NCBI GenBank assembly: GCA_021779665.1
Contig: JAJYAG010000034.1
Coordinates: forward strand, 1 to 44,277
Source of the DNA: Bacteroidota bacterium
GTDB lineage: Bacteria; Bacteroidota; Bacteroidia; Bacteroidales; JAAUTT01
Length of the DNA: 44,277 nucleotides
Direction of reading: 5' to 3'
This document shows, one piece after another, positions 8,278 through 17,671 of the stretch. Within the stretch, counting starts at the first letter, position 1. Each line of letters begins with the position of its first letter. Under the pieces are notes generated by a model. The model made no database searches. It had not been told where the DNA came from and saw only the letters and a list, made by a program, of their open reading frames with translations. Both the position numbers and the translations under genes were made by a program.

Positions 8278-10384
8278 ACATTTTATCTGGTTCGTTTTAC
8301 TCCAGGCTGTTTTTATTGGAGTGAGTGCTCAGAGTAAGTCTGGGGAACAATGGCTTTCGGCAGGACAGTTGAAAAATTTTGCCAAAAACGCCGATCGCTT
8401 AGGCGATGTGTATACAGCAATCGATTATCTCGAAAGGTATTGTAAAATTAAACCAAAAGATGCTGAACTTAGTTTTCGTCTTGCCGAATTGTATCGTATT
8501 TCGCGTAATTACGAGAAAGCAGCGCCTCAATATGCAAAAGCATATAAAAATGCTCCCGATAAATTCCCGGTAGCTCTTTTCTATCAGGCTCAAATGTTGA
8601 AATCGCTTGGGAAATACGACGAGGCTAAAGAAATGTTTACCAAGGCTCAGCGTAAGCTAAAGGATTTCAGGAGTGAAACTATTACCAGTGCTGTGCTTAA
8701 AGATGAAATAAAGGGTTGTGAAACGGCAAGTGCTATCATTAACGCGCCGGTAAAAGTTTCTATGGATCACATGAATTCGACCATCAATAAACCGCATATC
8801 GAATTCTCGCCTATTCCTTTCAACGATACTATTCTTATTTACGCTTCTCTAAAGCTCGATTCAGTTAACAAATTCAATCGCGATAATCCTGGGATTTTAC
8901 CTGTACGTCAGTTTTATACTGCTAAAAAAGTCGAAAACGACTGGATAGGAGGCGAAAAATTTTCTGATGTAATTAGTATTCCCGGAGTTGAAACCGGAAA
9001 CGGCTCCTTTTCGAGAGATGGTAAACGTTTCTTTTTTACCCGTTGCGGCCGGAATTGGCAAAATAAAATGAAATGTGATATTTATATGTCCGAGAAGGTT
9101 GGGAATTCATGGTCGCAGCCACAACGATTGAACGACCTGATTAACATGCCCGATTATACTGCCACGCAGCCTACAGTAGGCACAACATCAAAATCGAATT
9201 TCGACATTCTTTATTTTGTAAGCGACCGCCCAGGAGGCAGGGGAGGGATGGATATCTGGTACTCCATTTATAATCCGAAAAAAAAGGAATTTCTTGCGCC
9301 TAAAAACTGCGGTATGAAGATTAATACAGCGGGCGACGAGATTACTCCTTTTTACGAACATTCAACCCGTACGCTTTATTTCAGCTCTGCTGGTTTAGCC
9401 GGTTTGGGAGGACTTGATATTTTCCAGTCAATGGGAGAACAGCGTAAATGGTACACTCCGTCAAATGTTGGTTATCCGCTTAATTCAAGTTACGACGATC
9501 TTTATTTTACAACATCCCGAAGCAGAGAAGAAGGCTTTTTAACATCTAATCGCCCTGGAGGAGAAGCACTGCATAATCCAACCTGCTGCGACGATATTTA
9601 TCATTTCCGTTGGACCGACTTTATCAGGCTCGACGTTACCGGACAGGTTTTTCCTAACGAAAAAACCGAATACGGGCCCAAAAAGAACTATAACGATTTC
9701 AATTTCATGAAAGCAGCCGATTCAATTAAACCTATGCAGGGGGCAATTATCGGTCTTTATATGATTGATAAGGAAACCAAAGAAAAGGTGTTTATAGACC
9801 GCGATACTACTGATATAAGCGGTAAGTATCATTTTGATCTTTTGCCTAATAAGGATTATAAATTCGAAATGGAAGGCTTTCAGTATTTTAACGAACAGGT
9901 GCATCTTTCTACTGATATGATTACTTTTTCGTTTACCATTGAAATGCCGCCTATTTGGGTGAACGTTATTACCGATGATCCAATTGTTCTCAAGAATGTA
10001 TACTATGCGTTCGACGATGCAACCCTTTCGGATGCTGCTAAAAAAGAAATTGATAAAACTCTGCTGGAGCTGATGCAAAAAGCCCCCGACTTGATCATTG
10101 AAGTTGGTTCTCACACTGATAGTCTTGGGAATAGTGAATACAACAAGAAACTTTCGCAGCAACGTGCTGATAATGTGATTAACTATCTTGTAAGTAAAGG
10201 TATAGAGAAAAAGCGTTTAACAGCTGTTGGTTATGGTGCCGATAAACCAGTTGCAAATAATTTCAACAAAGATGGAACTGACAATGCTGAAGGCCGCGAC
10301 AAAAACAGGAGAACGGAATTCAGGGTAACTGGCACTTTGAGTTCTAAAACTGATGACATTGATGTTGGAGAAGACACTAATTAA
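8264..10384 (+). CDS. TPR/PD40/OmpA-domain envelope protein (PorE-like)
   Basis: A 706-residue exported protein. The order is: signal peptide (1-22, ending GVSAQ, no lipobox Cys), TPR repeats (about 40-135), a WD40-like PD40 beta-propeller (about 170-440, with repeated SRDGKRFFFT/FVSDRPGGRGGMDIW-type blades), a carboxypeptidase-regulatory-like domain (about 485-565), and an OmpA peptidoglycan-binding domain (about 590-700, with GSHTDSLGN and RADNVINYL). This is the architecture of PorE-type proteins thought to tether the T9SS to peptidoglycan. The start is GTG at 8264, inside the end of the PorP/SprF gene, because the signal peptide begins there. The downstream metalloprotease-like gene starts 10 nt after the stop. 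Confidence 0.92.
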   Translation: MKDIKHFIWFVLLQAVFIGVSAQSKSGEQWLSAGQLKNFAKNADRLGDVYTAIDYLERYCKIKPKDAELSFRLAELYRISRNYEKAAPQYAKAYKNAPDKFPVALFYQAQMLKSLGKYDEAKEMFTKAQRKLKDFRSETITSAVLKDEIKGCETASAIINAPVKVSMDHMNSTINKPHIEFSPIPFNDTILIYASLKLDSVNKFNRDNPGILPVRQFYTAKKVENDWIGGEKFSDVISIPGVETGNGSFSRDGKRFFFTRCGRNWQNKMKCDIYMSEKVGNSWSQPQRLNDLINMPDYTATQPTVGTTSKSNFDILYFVSDRPGGRGGMDIWYSIYNPKKKEFLAPKNCGMKINTAGDEITPFYEHSTRTLYFSSAGLAGLGGLDIFQSMGEQRKWYTPSNVGYPLNSSYDDLYFTTSRSREEGFLTSNRPGGEALHNPTCCDDIYHFRWTDFIRLDVTGQVFPNEKTEYGPKKNYNDFNFMKAADSIKPMQGAIIGLYMIDKETKEKVFIDRDTTDISGKYHFDLLPNKDYKFEMEGFQYFNEQVHLSTDMITFSFTIEMPPIWVNVITDDPIVLKNVYYAFDDATLSDAAKKEIDKTLLELMQKAPDLIIEVGSHTDSLGNSEYNKKLSQQRADNVINYLVSKGIEKKRLTAVGYGADKPVANNFNKDGTDNAEGRDKNRRTEFRVTGTLSSKTDDIDVGEDTN

Positions 10385-10394
10385 AGCCCAAAAC

Positions 10395-11234
10395 ATGAAG
10401 AAGCTTTTATTTTTAATAATAACAGGTATAGCGTTTTTTCTAAATGGAATTAAAGCTCAGGATGGAACTTGTGGAACTTCTGTCAGTGCTGCCCAGATAA
10501 CTTTGGAAAACGGCATCAGTTTGCTGCCTTTAAAGTCTTACGAAAGCTTATCCCAGATAAATACTGAACTATCTGTTACAGTCTATATTATCAAAGACGA
10601 TGCTGGGCTTAATGGTATTGATGGTGCTGCAATCAATACTGCATTTACAAAACTCAATGCTGCCTTTTCTTCAGTTAAACTGAAGTTTAGAATTTGCAAT
10701 ACGTTTTATATCAATAACTATCAGTTCAATAGTATAAATGTCCAGAATGAAAAGGACCTTACAACTCAGTATATTTCCAAAAATACTATAAACCTATATT
10801 TTGCTTCAACATTGACAGATAAAGAAGGTAATTTAGTCCCGGGGTATACCTATATGCCAGCTGACCAGGCTGATGCAATTTTCATAGATAAGGATTTCAT
10901 TGCTGGCAATGAGTTAATTCACCAGTTTGGACATTTTCTGGGATTATATCATACACACGAAATTATTTTTGGTGCTGCACTTGTTTATGATGCCAATTGT
11001 ATGAAAACAGGAGACTGTTGCTGCGATACTCCGGCAGACCCCGGAATAACAGGAGTTATTGATAATAAATGCGATTATACCGGAAGTGCCAAGGATTCCA
11101 AAAACAATTTTTATGTTCCTTCAATTAACAATTACATGTCGTTGGGAAACGATGCATGCAGGTGTGTTTTCACCAACGACCAGTTGAACAGGGTGATATA
11201 TACTTTGAAAAATCAGAAAAAATATCTTTGGTAA
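10395..11234 (+). CDS. Exported M43 (pappalysin-like) metalloprotease homologue, probably inactive
   Basis: A 279-residue protein. The signal peptide (1-22) ends NGIKAQ. The zinc motif of the family, HExxHxxGxxH, reads HQFGHFLGLYH at 176-186. The three His ligands are present, but the general-base Glu is Gln177 (codon CAG). Other M43 hallmarks are intact: a DTPADP segment (211-216) and the Met-turn NNYMS with Met248. Extra Cys residues sit in DCCCD (207-211) and ACRC (254-257). I start it at ATG 10395, where the signal peptide begins. An in-frame ATG at 10353 would add residues encoded within the previous gene. It lies 10 nt after the OmpA-type gene, so it is probably part of that surface operon. 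It has no T9SS sorting domain. Zn binding is likely; proteolysis is doubtful. Confidence 0.82.
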   Translation: MKKLLFLIITGIAFFLNGIKAQDGTCGTSVSAAQITLENGISLLPLKSYESLSQINTELSVTVYIIKDDAGLNGIDGAAINTAFTKLNAAFSSVKLKFRICNTFYINNYQFNSINVQNEKDLTTQYISKNTINLYFASTLTDKEGNLVPGYTYMPADQADAIFIDKDFIAGNELIHQFGHFLGLYHTHEIIFGAALVYDANCMKTGDCCCDTPADPGITGVIDNKCDYTGSAKDSKNNFYVPSINNYMSLGNDACRCVFTNDQLNRVIYTLKNQKKYLW

Positions 11235-11243
11235 ATTTTTCGA

Positions 11244-12167
11244 TTATTTTTCGGAACAAACCATTATGATCATCTTGCATGCATTTGTATTTTTCATTCC
11301 ACACGACTTATGGAAATACATACACGCGTCGTTAAGTTTTTCCAGTTTATAGAAAGCCATTCCAAGATTATAATAGGTAACTGCACTGTTAGGGTTCAAC
11401 TCATCAGCACGTAAAAAATCGTTGACAGCAGGTTCATAGTTGCCCATTTGATAGTTAGTTAAACCCCGGCTGTAAAATGCGTTGGCATTCGTGGGTTCAA
11501 GTTCTGCAGCTTTATTAAAATCGGCCAGAGCTGGTTCATATTCCTGAAGGAATTGATAAGCAATCCCTCTGTTATAATAAGCTGTAAATGTATTATTCTT
11601 TTCATTCAGACTTAAGGCTTTGTCAAAATCGGATAAGGCTTTTGAATATTTCTCTTTACTGTTGTTCAAAAGCCCCCTTGCAATAAAAAGTTCTGCACTT
11701 GAAGGAAAAGCTGCAATGGCGTTATCGAGAACTTTGTAGGCCTCTTTAGCATCGCCTAGCAAGTTATATGCTTTTGATTTTCCAATATAGGCCTGAAAAT
11801 TTGATTTGTTAAGATCTGTTGCTTTGTTGAAAAGAGCTATAGCGCCCGCATAATCTTTATTAGATACCAGGATTTCACCTTTGGTAGTGTTTGTAATATC
11901 ACTCTGAGGAGCCAATTTCAAAGCCGATTCGGCAAAGTTTAAAGCTTCTGAAAAATTCCCAAGACCATTGTTGGCAAGTGCACTACCACATAAGGCCTGA
12001 ATGCTTGATGGATTTTCCTGCAGAGCCTGGGTAAAATCATTCAAAGCTTCTTTAAAATTCTTCTTCAGAAGGTTTGCATTACCTGAAGCAATTAAAGTCG
12101 GGTTTTGGGCAATTAAGTTACTTCCTAAAAAAGAAAAAAGAAAAAGTAAAAATAAACTCCGGTACAT
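11244..12167 (-). CDS. Exported TPR-repeat protein
   Basis: A 307-residue protein. The signal peptide ends GSNLIAQ. From about residue 25 to 295 it is built almost entirely of tetratricopeptide repeats (about eight; for example the ALADFNKAAELEPTNANAFYSRG unit), ending in a Cys-containing helix pair (SCGMKNTNACKMI). TPR arrays bind proteins, so it is probably a periplasmic scaffold. It converges with the metalloprotease-like gene with 9 bp between stops, and lies 56 bp after yjbQ on the same strand, so it may be the tail of the sugar operon or have its own promoter. A similar TPR protein is encoded at 39164. Confidence 0.88.
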   Translation of the reverse strand: MYRSLFLLFLFSFLGSNLIAQNPTLIASGNANLLKKNFKEALNDFTQALQENPSSIQALCGSALANNGLGNFSEALNFAESALKLAPQSDITNTTKGEILVSNKDYAGAIALFNKATDLNKSNFQAYIGKSKAYNLLGDAKEAYKVLDNAIAAFPSSAELFIARGLLNNSKEKYSKALSDFDKALSLNEKNNTFTAYYNRGIAYQFLQEYEPALADFNKAAELEPTNANAFYSRGLTNYQMGNYEPAVNDFLRADELNPNSAVTYYNLGMAFYKLEKLNDACMYFHKSCGMKNTNACKMIIMVCSEK

Positions 12168-12223
12168 TCTTAAAAGTTTTCCCTAAAGTTAATTTTTTTT
12201 TGATACAAAAAATATAGAAGAAT

Positions 12224-12640
12224 CTATTCTCCAATTATTTTCACGAGTACTCTTTTGCTTCTTTTGCCATCGAACTCACCGTAAAATATTTGCTCCCAAG
12301 GTCCAAAATCGAGTTCGCCATTTGTAACGGCCACAACTACCTCACGCCCCATAATGGTTCTTTTTAAGTGAGCATCGGCGTTGTCTTCAAACGAGTTATG
12401 CTTGTATTGTGAGTAAGGTTTTTCGGGAGCAAGTTTTTCAAGCCACACTTCAAAGTCGTGATGCAGCCCCGCTTCATCGTCGTTAATAAAAACGCTGGAA
12501 GTAATATGCATAGCATTCACCAATAACAGCCCTTCTTTAATACCGCTTTCGCGAAGGCATTTCTGAACATCGGGGGTGATATTCAGAAGTTGTCTTCGCG
12601 AAGAGATATTGAACCATAGTTCTTTACGATAGCTTTTCAT
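12224..12640 (-). CDS. yjbQ: YjbQ family protein (UPF0047)
   Basis: A 138-residue cytoplasmic protein that matches the YjbQ/UPF0047 family along its whole length. Conserved blocks visible are [35 protein letters not shown] and the Trp-Glu-Gln segment GPWEQIF. Family members show weak thiamine-phosphate synthase activity and are annotated 'secondary thiamine-phosphate synthase'; the physiological role is unclear. It starts 6 nt after the phosphohexomutase stop and is probably its co-transcribed partner. Nothing nearby concerns thiamine. Confidence 0.9.
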   Translation of the reverse strand: MKSYRKELWFNISSRRQLLNITPDVQKCLRESGIKEGLLLVNAMHITSSVFINDDEAGLHHDFEVWLEKLAPEKPYSQYKHNSFEDNADAHLKRTIMGREVVVAVTNGELDFGPWEQIFYGEFDGKRSKRVLVKIIGE

Positions 12641-12646
12641 TAACAG

Positions 12647-14386
12647 TTAAAGCTTAAGATCCTGAATAATGTTCTGGATTTTATCAGATAATTTTTTCTC
12701 TACTTCCTTGTATTCTGCAATGCAGTTTAGCTTTTCCTTTACACCAAAGTAGAATTTGATTTTAGGTTCAGTTCCCGAAGGACGAATCGAAATTTTAGAG
12801 CCATCCTGGGTTACAAACTGCAAAACATTTGACTTGGGTTGATGTATGGGTTCTTTGATTCCATGAATTACATGTAACGACACTTGTTTCTGGTAATCGT
12901 GAATCATGGATACTTTGGATCCATTAATTTCTTTCGGTGGATTTTTCCTGAAGTTATCCATCATTTTCTGGATTTCTTCAGCGCCTTCTTTACCTTTTTT
13001 AGTTACCGATAAAAGTGATTCTTTGTAGAATCCGTAACGGATGTAAATTTCTTCCAGAAGATCCATCAGCAACATCCCCTGATCCTTCGCCCAGGCGGCT
13101 GCTTCGGCTATTAAGGCACACGACATAATAGCATCTTTGTCGCGAACAAATTCTCCGGCGAGGTATCCGTAGCTTTCCTCTCCACCGCCGATGAAATTCA
13201 TTTTACCTTCATTCTGCTTGATAATTTCGGCAATATATTTAAAACCTGTTAAAACGTCGTAGCAGGGAACATTAAAATCCATGGCCATTTCTGCCAGAAG
13301 TTCCGTGGTAACAATGGTTTTAACAATATATTCTTTGCCTTTCAGTTTCCCGGTTTCTTTCCATCTTTTCAACAGATAATAAATGAGGATGGTAGCAGCC
13401 TGGTTCCCGTTGAGCAAAGCAATTTCGTTATTACGTAAACGAACAGCAAGGCCAACACGGTCTGCATCGGGATCGGTAGCCATAACCAAATCGGCTCCTG
13501 TTTCCTTCGCTTTCTTGATTGCCATATCCAATGCAGCAGATTCTTCCGGGTTAGGAGAGTGAACAGTAGGGAAGTTGCCGTCCGAAACATCCTGTTCAGG
13601 CACATGGATGATATTGCGGAAACCCATTTTATTCAGTACCATTGGAACCAGTTTTACACCTGTTCCGTGAAGTGGGGTGTATACGATCTTGATATCGCTA
13701 TTCTTTTCGATTACATCTGGTGAAAGTGATAGCTTTTTGATAGCATCAGTGTAAATCTCGTCAATTTCATCACCAACGATAGTAATATTTTCGTTAGGGC
13801 CATTGAATTTAACCTGATCGATACCCGAAATTTTATTTACTTCGGCAATGATATTTTCGTCGTGAGGAGGAACAACCTGGCCTCCGTCGTCCCAGTAAGC
13901 TTTATAACCATTGTATTCTTTTGGGTTATGCGAAGCGGTAATTACAATGCCGCTCTGGCATCCAAAATGGCGAATGGTGAACGATAACTCGGGAGTAGGT
14001 CTCAATGCTTCGAATAGATAAACCTTAATATCGTTAGCGGAGAAAATGCCTGCAGCAGTTTTTGCAAACAACTGGCTGTTGTTGCGACTATCGTATGCTA
14101 TAGCTACTTTGATAGTAGTTAGGTGTTTGAACTGGTCCTTCAGGTAATTACAAAGTCCCTGAGTAGCCATTCCAACTGTATAAATATTCATACGATTGGT
14201 GCCTACACCCATAATTCCGCGTAAACCACCTGTTCCAAACTCTAACGATCTGTAAAAACTATCAATTAGTTCTTTTTCATTATTTTCTAAAAGAGCTTTA
14301 ACTTCTTTTTTAGTGTTATCGTCGAAATTACCATCAAGCCACTGCTGGGCTTTTTGTTTCACTTTCTTTAATTCTGTATTTTCCAT
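12647..14386 (-). CDS. Phosphoglucomutase/phosphomannomutase family phosphohexomutase
   Basis: A 579-residue alpha-D-phosphohexomutase of the long PgcA/Pgm2-like type common in Bacteroidota. It interconverts glucose-1-P and glucose-6-P, or mannose phosphates. The phosphoserine loop TASHNP has Ser152, the metal loop reads DPDADR, the sugar-specificity loop is GGGEESYG, and the C-terminal phosphate-binding segment is RPSGTEPKIKFY. In this operon it would supply glucose-1-phosphate to RfbA, and to whatever UDP-glucose pyrophosphorylase feeds Ugd. It lies 3 nt from rfbD, which strongly suggests a shared transcript. Glucose versus mannose preference cannot be read from the sequence. Confidence 0.93.
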   Translation of the reverse strand: MENTELKKVKQKAQQWLDGNFDDNTKKEVKALLENNEKELIDSFYRSLEFGTGGLRGIMGVGTNRMNIYTVGMATQGLCNYLKDQFKHLTTIKVAIAYDSRNNSQLFAKTAAGIFSANDIKVYLFEALRPTPELSFTIRHFGCQSGIVITASHNPKEYNGYKAYWDDGGQVVPPHDENIIAEVNKISGIDQVKFNGPNENITIVGDEIDEIYTDAIKKLSLSPDVIEKNSDIKIVYTPLHGTGVKLVPMVLNKMGFRNIIHVPEQDVSDGNFPTVHSPNPEESAALDMAIKKAKETGADLVMATDPDADRVGLAVRLRNNEIALLNGNQAATILIYYLLKRWKETGKLKGKEYIVKTIVTTELLAEMAMDFNVPCYDVLTGFKYIAEIIKQNEGKMNFIGGGEESYGYLAGEFVRDKDAIMSCALIAEAAAWAKDQGMLLMDLLEEIYIRYGFYKESLLSVTKKGKEGAEEIQKMMDNFRKNPPKEINGSKVSMIHDYQKQVSLHVIHGIKEPIHQPKSNVLQFVTQDGSKISIRPSGTEPKIKFYFGVKEKLNCIAEYKEVEKKLSDKIQNIIQDLKL

Positions 14387-14389
14387 ACA

Positions 14390-15253
14390 CTATTGAGTTA
14401 TTTCTTTTAAACAAATTTGAAGACTTTCTTTCCAATGAGGAATTTCGATTCCAAAAGTATTCTTAATTTTTGACTTGTTCAAAACGCTGTAAAAAGGTCT
14501 TTGCGTGGGGCTGGGATAATCTTTGGTTTCGATAGGCAGTATTTTTGCTTTTGCACCTGATAGTTGAGCAATTTCTAAGGCAAAATCGTACCAGGAACAT
14601 ACACCTTCGTTTGAGAAGTGGTAAATACCGGGTTTCGCAGAGTTCGCTTCCTGATAATTAACAATGGATATAATTGCTTTTGCGAGATCGCCAGCATAAG
14701 TGGGGGTGCCAATCTGATCGAAAATCACAGTTAGTTTTTCCCGCTCTTTAGAAAGACGAAGAATTGTTTTGACAAAGTTGTTCCCAAAAGAAGAGTAAAG
14801 CCAGGAAGTTCTTATTATACAGGAATGCTCGTATTTCAAAGCTTCGGCTTCTCCATCGGCTTTGGTTGTTCCATAAACCGATTGAGGAGAAATAGGGTCA
14901 TCTTCTTTATAGGGCAAATAATTTTTGCCGGCAAAAACATAATCGGTTGAAACATGAATCAGAAAGGAACTATTGATTTTTGCTGCTTCAACCAGGTTCC
15001 GAACGGCATCAACATTTATTTTTCGTGCAAGGTCTGTTTCGCTTTCGGCTTTATCAACGGCTGTGTATGCTGCACAATTTATTATATAACGGTATTGTTT
15101 CCGAGAGCAAAAATTGCTTATTGCCTTTAAATCAGTTATATCAAGTACATCCACATCAGTAAAATCGATGCTTGAGTTCTGAAACAATCCTTCCAGTTTT
15201 TTAAGCTCTGAGCCAAGCTGACCGTTTGATCCCGTTATTAAAATATTAATCAT
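14390..15253 (-). CDS. rfbD: dTDP-4-dehydrorhamnose reductase RfbD
   Basis: A short-chain dehydrogenase of 287 residues that makes dTDP-L-rhamnose from dTDP-4-keto-L-rhamnose with NAD(P)H. The nucleotide motif is GSNGQLG (8-14), the STDYVF segment follows at 102-107, and the catalytic YxxxK is Tyr127/Lys131. It lies 2 nt after rfbC within the rfbA-C-D block. Length and motifs are normal for the family. Confidence 0.95.
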   Translation of the reverse strand: MINILITGSNGQLGSELKKLEGLFQNSSIDFTDVDVLDITDLKAISNFCSRKQYRYIINCAAYTAVDKAESETDLARKINVDAVRNLVEAAKINSSFLIHVSTDYVFAGKNYLPYKEDDPISPQSVYGTTKADGEAEALKYEHSCIIRTSWLYSSFGNNFVKTILRLSKEREKLTVIFDQIGTPTYAGDLAKAIISIVNYQEANSAKPGIYHFSNEGVCSWYDFALEIAQLSGAKAKILPIETKDYPSPTQRPFYSVLNKSKIKNTFGIEIPHWKESLQICLKEITQ

Positions 15254-15255
15254 AA

Positions 15256-15804
15256 CTAAAAATTATTATCAGCAAAATTAAACAAGGGATGCTTTGTATC
15301 TTTTGCTGAAAGTATAACTTTTGAAGCGGGAATTTTCCAATCGATGTTCAGGAAAGGATCGTTGTACATGATACCTCTTTCGAGTTCGGGACTGTAGAAT
15401 TCGTCGCATTTATAAAAAACTACAGATTCTTCCGAAAGAACCGAAAACCCATGGGCGAAACCTTTGGGAATGAATAATTGCTTTTTGTTTTCGGCTGAAA
15501 GTTCAATTCCGAACCATTTGCCAAAAGTAGACGATTTTTTTCTTAAATCAACTGTTACATCCCAAATGGATCCCTGGAGTACCCTTACAAACTTAGTCTG
15601 GGCTTTGGGGTTTAACTGGAAATGTAATCCACGTGTTACTCCATAACCAGATTTTGATTGATTGTCCTGAACAAACTCAATGTCAATTCCTTGTTCTTTC
15701 AGTTTTATTCTGTTATAGCTTTCGTAAAAATACCCCCTCTCATCCTCAAAGACTCTTGGCTCAATTATAAACAATCCCTCAAATTCTGTTTTAACAACCT
15801 TCAT
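15256..15804 (-). CDS. rfbC: dTDP-4-dehydrorhamnose 3,5-epimerase RfbC
   Basis: A cupin-fold epimerase of 182 residues that converts dTDP-4-keto-6-deoxyglucose to dTDP-4-keto-rhamnose. The catalytic His61 sits in RGLHFQ (59-63 around it), the VRVLQGSIWDV strand follows, and Tyr131 in VVFYKCDEFY is the likely acid. The start codon abuts the rfbA stop codon with no gap. The length is typical. Confidence 0.95.
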   Translation of the reverse strand: MKVVKTEFEGLFIIEPRVFEDERGYFYESYNRIKLKEQGIDIEFVQDNQSKSGYGVTRGLHFQLNPKAQTKFVRVLQGSIWDVTVDLRKKSSTFGKWFGIELSAENKKQLFIPKGFAHGFSVLSEESVVFYKCDEFYSPELERGIMYNDPFLNIDWKIPASKVILSAKDTKHPLFNFADNNF

Positions 15805-16695
15805 TTATTTCTTTGCTATAGTAATAATTTTATCATTTGCGAGATTGATCAGGTATTCTCCATACTGATTCTTTTTCATCGGCTCGGCGAGTTTCAGAAG
15901 TTGCTCTTTAGTTATAAACCCGTTATTATAAGCAATTTCTTCAATGCACGAAACTTTTAAACCCTGGCGTTGCTCAATGGTTGCAATAAAGTTGGATGCC
16001 TGTAAAAGGCTGTCGTGAGTTCCAGTATCAAGCCAGGCCATACCACGGCCCATAAGTTCAACTCTCAGGCGGTTTTCGTTGAGGTATAACCGGTTTAAGT
16101 CGGTTATTTCCAGTTCTCCTCTTGGCGAGGGTTTTAAGGTTTTTGCTTTCGCAACCACATCGTTACTGTAAAAATATAATCCAGTTACAGCATAATTAGA
16201 TTTAGGCTGAGTCGGTTTTTCTTCCAAACTGATGGCATTTCCTTTTTCATCAAATTCAACTACACCGTATCTTTCCGGATCTTTAACATAGTATCCGAAA
16301 ACAACGGCTCCATCTTTGAGTTTGGCTGTATCCTGAAGGATTTTACCAAAGCTGTAACCATAAAAAATGTTATCGCCCAGAACAAGACAAACATTGTCGG
16401 AACCGATAAATTTCTCACCTATGATAAAGGCCTGAGCCAAACCATCAGGCGAAGGCTGGATTGCGTAGGAGATTTTTATTCCAAGTTGTGATCCGTCTCC
16501 CAGAAGATCCTGGTATAAAACAATGTCTTTTGGAGTAGAGATAACTAAAATATCCCTTATTCCGGCAAGCATCAGAACCGATAGTGGATAATAGATCATC
16601 GGTTTATCGTAAACAGGAATTATCTGTTTCGAAATGCTTTTAGTGATGGGGTAGAGGCGGGTTCCAGATCCTCCGGCTAAAATTATACCTTTCAT
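15805..16695 (-). CDS. rfbA: Glucose-1-phosphate thymidylyltransferase RfbA
   Basis: A 296-residue enzyme that joins dTTP and glucose-1-phosphate to give dTDP-glucose. The signature [11 protein letters not shown] is at the N terminus, followed by [26 protein letters not shown] and the EKP motif in [16 protein letters not shown]. Length and sequence are those of canonical RmlA/RfbA, not of a generic NTP transferase. Its ATG overlaps the TGA of the upstream decarboxylase gene by 4 nt (ATGA), so translation is probably coupled. Confidence 0.96.
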   Translation of the reverse strand: MKGIILAGGSGTRLYPITKSISKQIIPVYDKPMIYYPLSVLMLAGIRDILVISTPKDIVLYQDLLGDGSQLGIKISYAIQPSPDGLAQAFIIGEKFIGSDNVCLVLGDNIFYGYSFGKILQDTAKLKDGAVVFGYYVKDPERYGVVEFDEKGNAISLEEKPTQPKSNYAVTGLYFYSNDVVAKAKTLKPSPRGELEITDLNRLYLNENRLRVELMGRGMAWLDTGTHDSLLQASNFIATIEQRQGLKVSCIEEIAYNNGFITKEQLLKLAEPMKKNQYGEYLINLANDKIITIAKK

Positions 16696-17630
16696 TTTAC
16701 AATGGTTTCAAAATAAGCTATGGTTTTCTTTAATCCTTCTTCCAAAGGAATTCTTGGTTCCCAGTTTAGTTTTTCTTTGGCAAGGTTAATATTTGGCTGG
16801 CGTTGGATGGGATCATCCTGAGGCAGAGGCATGTAAACAAGTTCCGATTTGGAATTTGTTAATCTGATTATCTCCTGAGCTAATTGCAGGATTGTGTATT
16901 CTCCCGGATTTCCAATATTCACTGGCCCTATAAAATCATCTCCCGAAGCCATCATCCGAATAAAGCCTTCAACCAGGTCGTCTACATACTGGAAGCTTCT
17001 GGTTTGCTGACCATCTCCGTAGATGGTGATATTCTGATTTTGCAATGCCTGTACAATGAAGTTGGAGACCACGCGACCATCATTCGGATGCATCCTTGGT
17101 CCATAGGTATTGAAAATTCGTACGATTTTGATTTTTACTCCGTTCTGAGCGTGATAATTCATAAAGAGCGATTCAGCGCATCTTTTACCTTCATCGTAGC
17201 AGGAACGGACACCAATCGGATTTACATTTCCCCAATATGACTCGGTTTGTGGATGAACGTCCGGATCTCCATAAACCTCACTTGTTGACGCCTGTAATAT
17301 TTTTGCCTTGGTTCTTTTTGCAAGTCCCAGGACATTTATTGCGCCCATTACCGATGTTTTAATGGTTTTGATAGCATTAAACTGATAATGGATAGGCGAA
17401 GCCGGGCAAGCCAGATTATAGATTTCGTCAACTTCAGCAAAATAAGGCATGGTTACGTCGTGCCGAACAAGCTCAAAATTTGGGTTACCAATCAGGTGAA
17501 TAATGTTTTGACGACTTCCGGTAAAAAAGTTATCAAGACAAATAACTTCGTTTCCTTCTTTTATTAAACGATCGCAAAGGTGGGAGCCTATAAAGCCTGC
17601 CCCACCGGTAATAAGAATACGTTTATTCAT
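16692..17630 (-). CDS. UDP-glucuronate decarboxylase (UDP-xylose synthase)
   Basis: A 312-residue extended-SDR protein. The NAD motif is GGAGFIG (9-15), the segment [12 protein letters not shown] (72-83) is diagnostic of UXS enzymes, Glu118 sits in STSEVYGDP, the catalytic pair is Tyr145/Lys149 in YDEGK, and [10 protein letters not shown] follows. UXS turns UDP-glucuronate into UDP-xylose and CO2. The neighbouring ugd supplies UDP-glucuronate, so the two genes form a pathway. It occupies the place where rfbB would be expected. RfbB is a relative in the same SDR family, but the NLACPASP segment argues against that identity. Confidence 0.9.
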   Translation of the reverse strand: MNKRILITGGAGFIGSHLCDRLIKEGNEVICLDNFFTGSRQNIIHLIGNPNFELVRHDVTMPYFAEVDEIYNLACPASPIHYQFNAIKTIKTSVMGAINVLGLAKRTKAKILQASTSEVYGDPDVHPQTESYWGNVNPIGVRSCYDEGKRCAESLFMNYHAQNGVKIKIVRIFNTYGPRMHPNDGRVVSNFIVQALQNQNITIYGDGQQTRSFQYVDDLVEGFIRMMASGDDFIGPVNIGNPGEYTILQLAQEIIRLTNSKSELVYMPLPQDDPIQRQPNINLAKEKLNWEPRIPLEEGLKKTIAYFETIVK

Positions 17631-17671
17631 GGTTTAGTTTTGTGCAAATATACTTTAATAATTTAAGACAA

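Noticed and set aside
9722-10162. 146-codon minus-strand open frame inside the OmpA-type gene
   Set aside because: Antisense to the conserved OmpA domain and with no recognisable motif or signal.
10353-10394. Upstream ATG for the M43-like gene
   Set aside because: It would put 14 charged residues, encoded within the end of the previous gene, ahead of a normal signal peptide. ATG 10395 fits better.
16692-17630. Reading the SDR gene as rfbB
   Set aside because: The NLACPASP segment and the adjacent ugd identify it as UDP-glucuronate decarboxylase, though broader activity was not tested.
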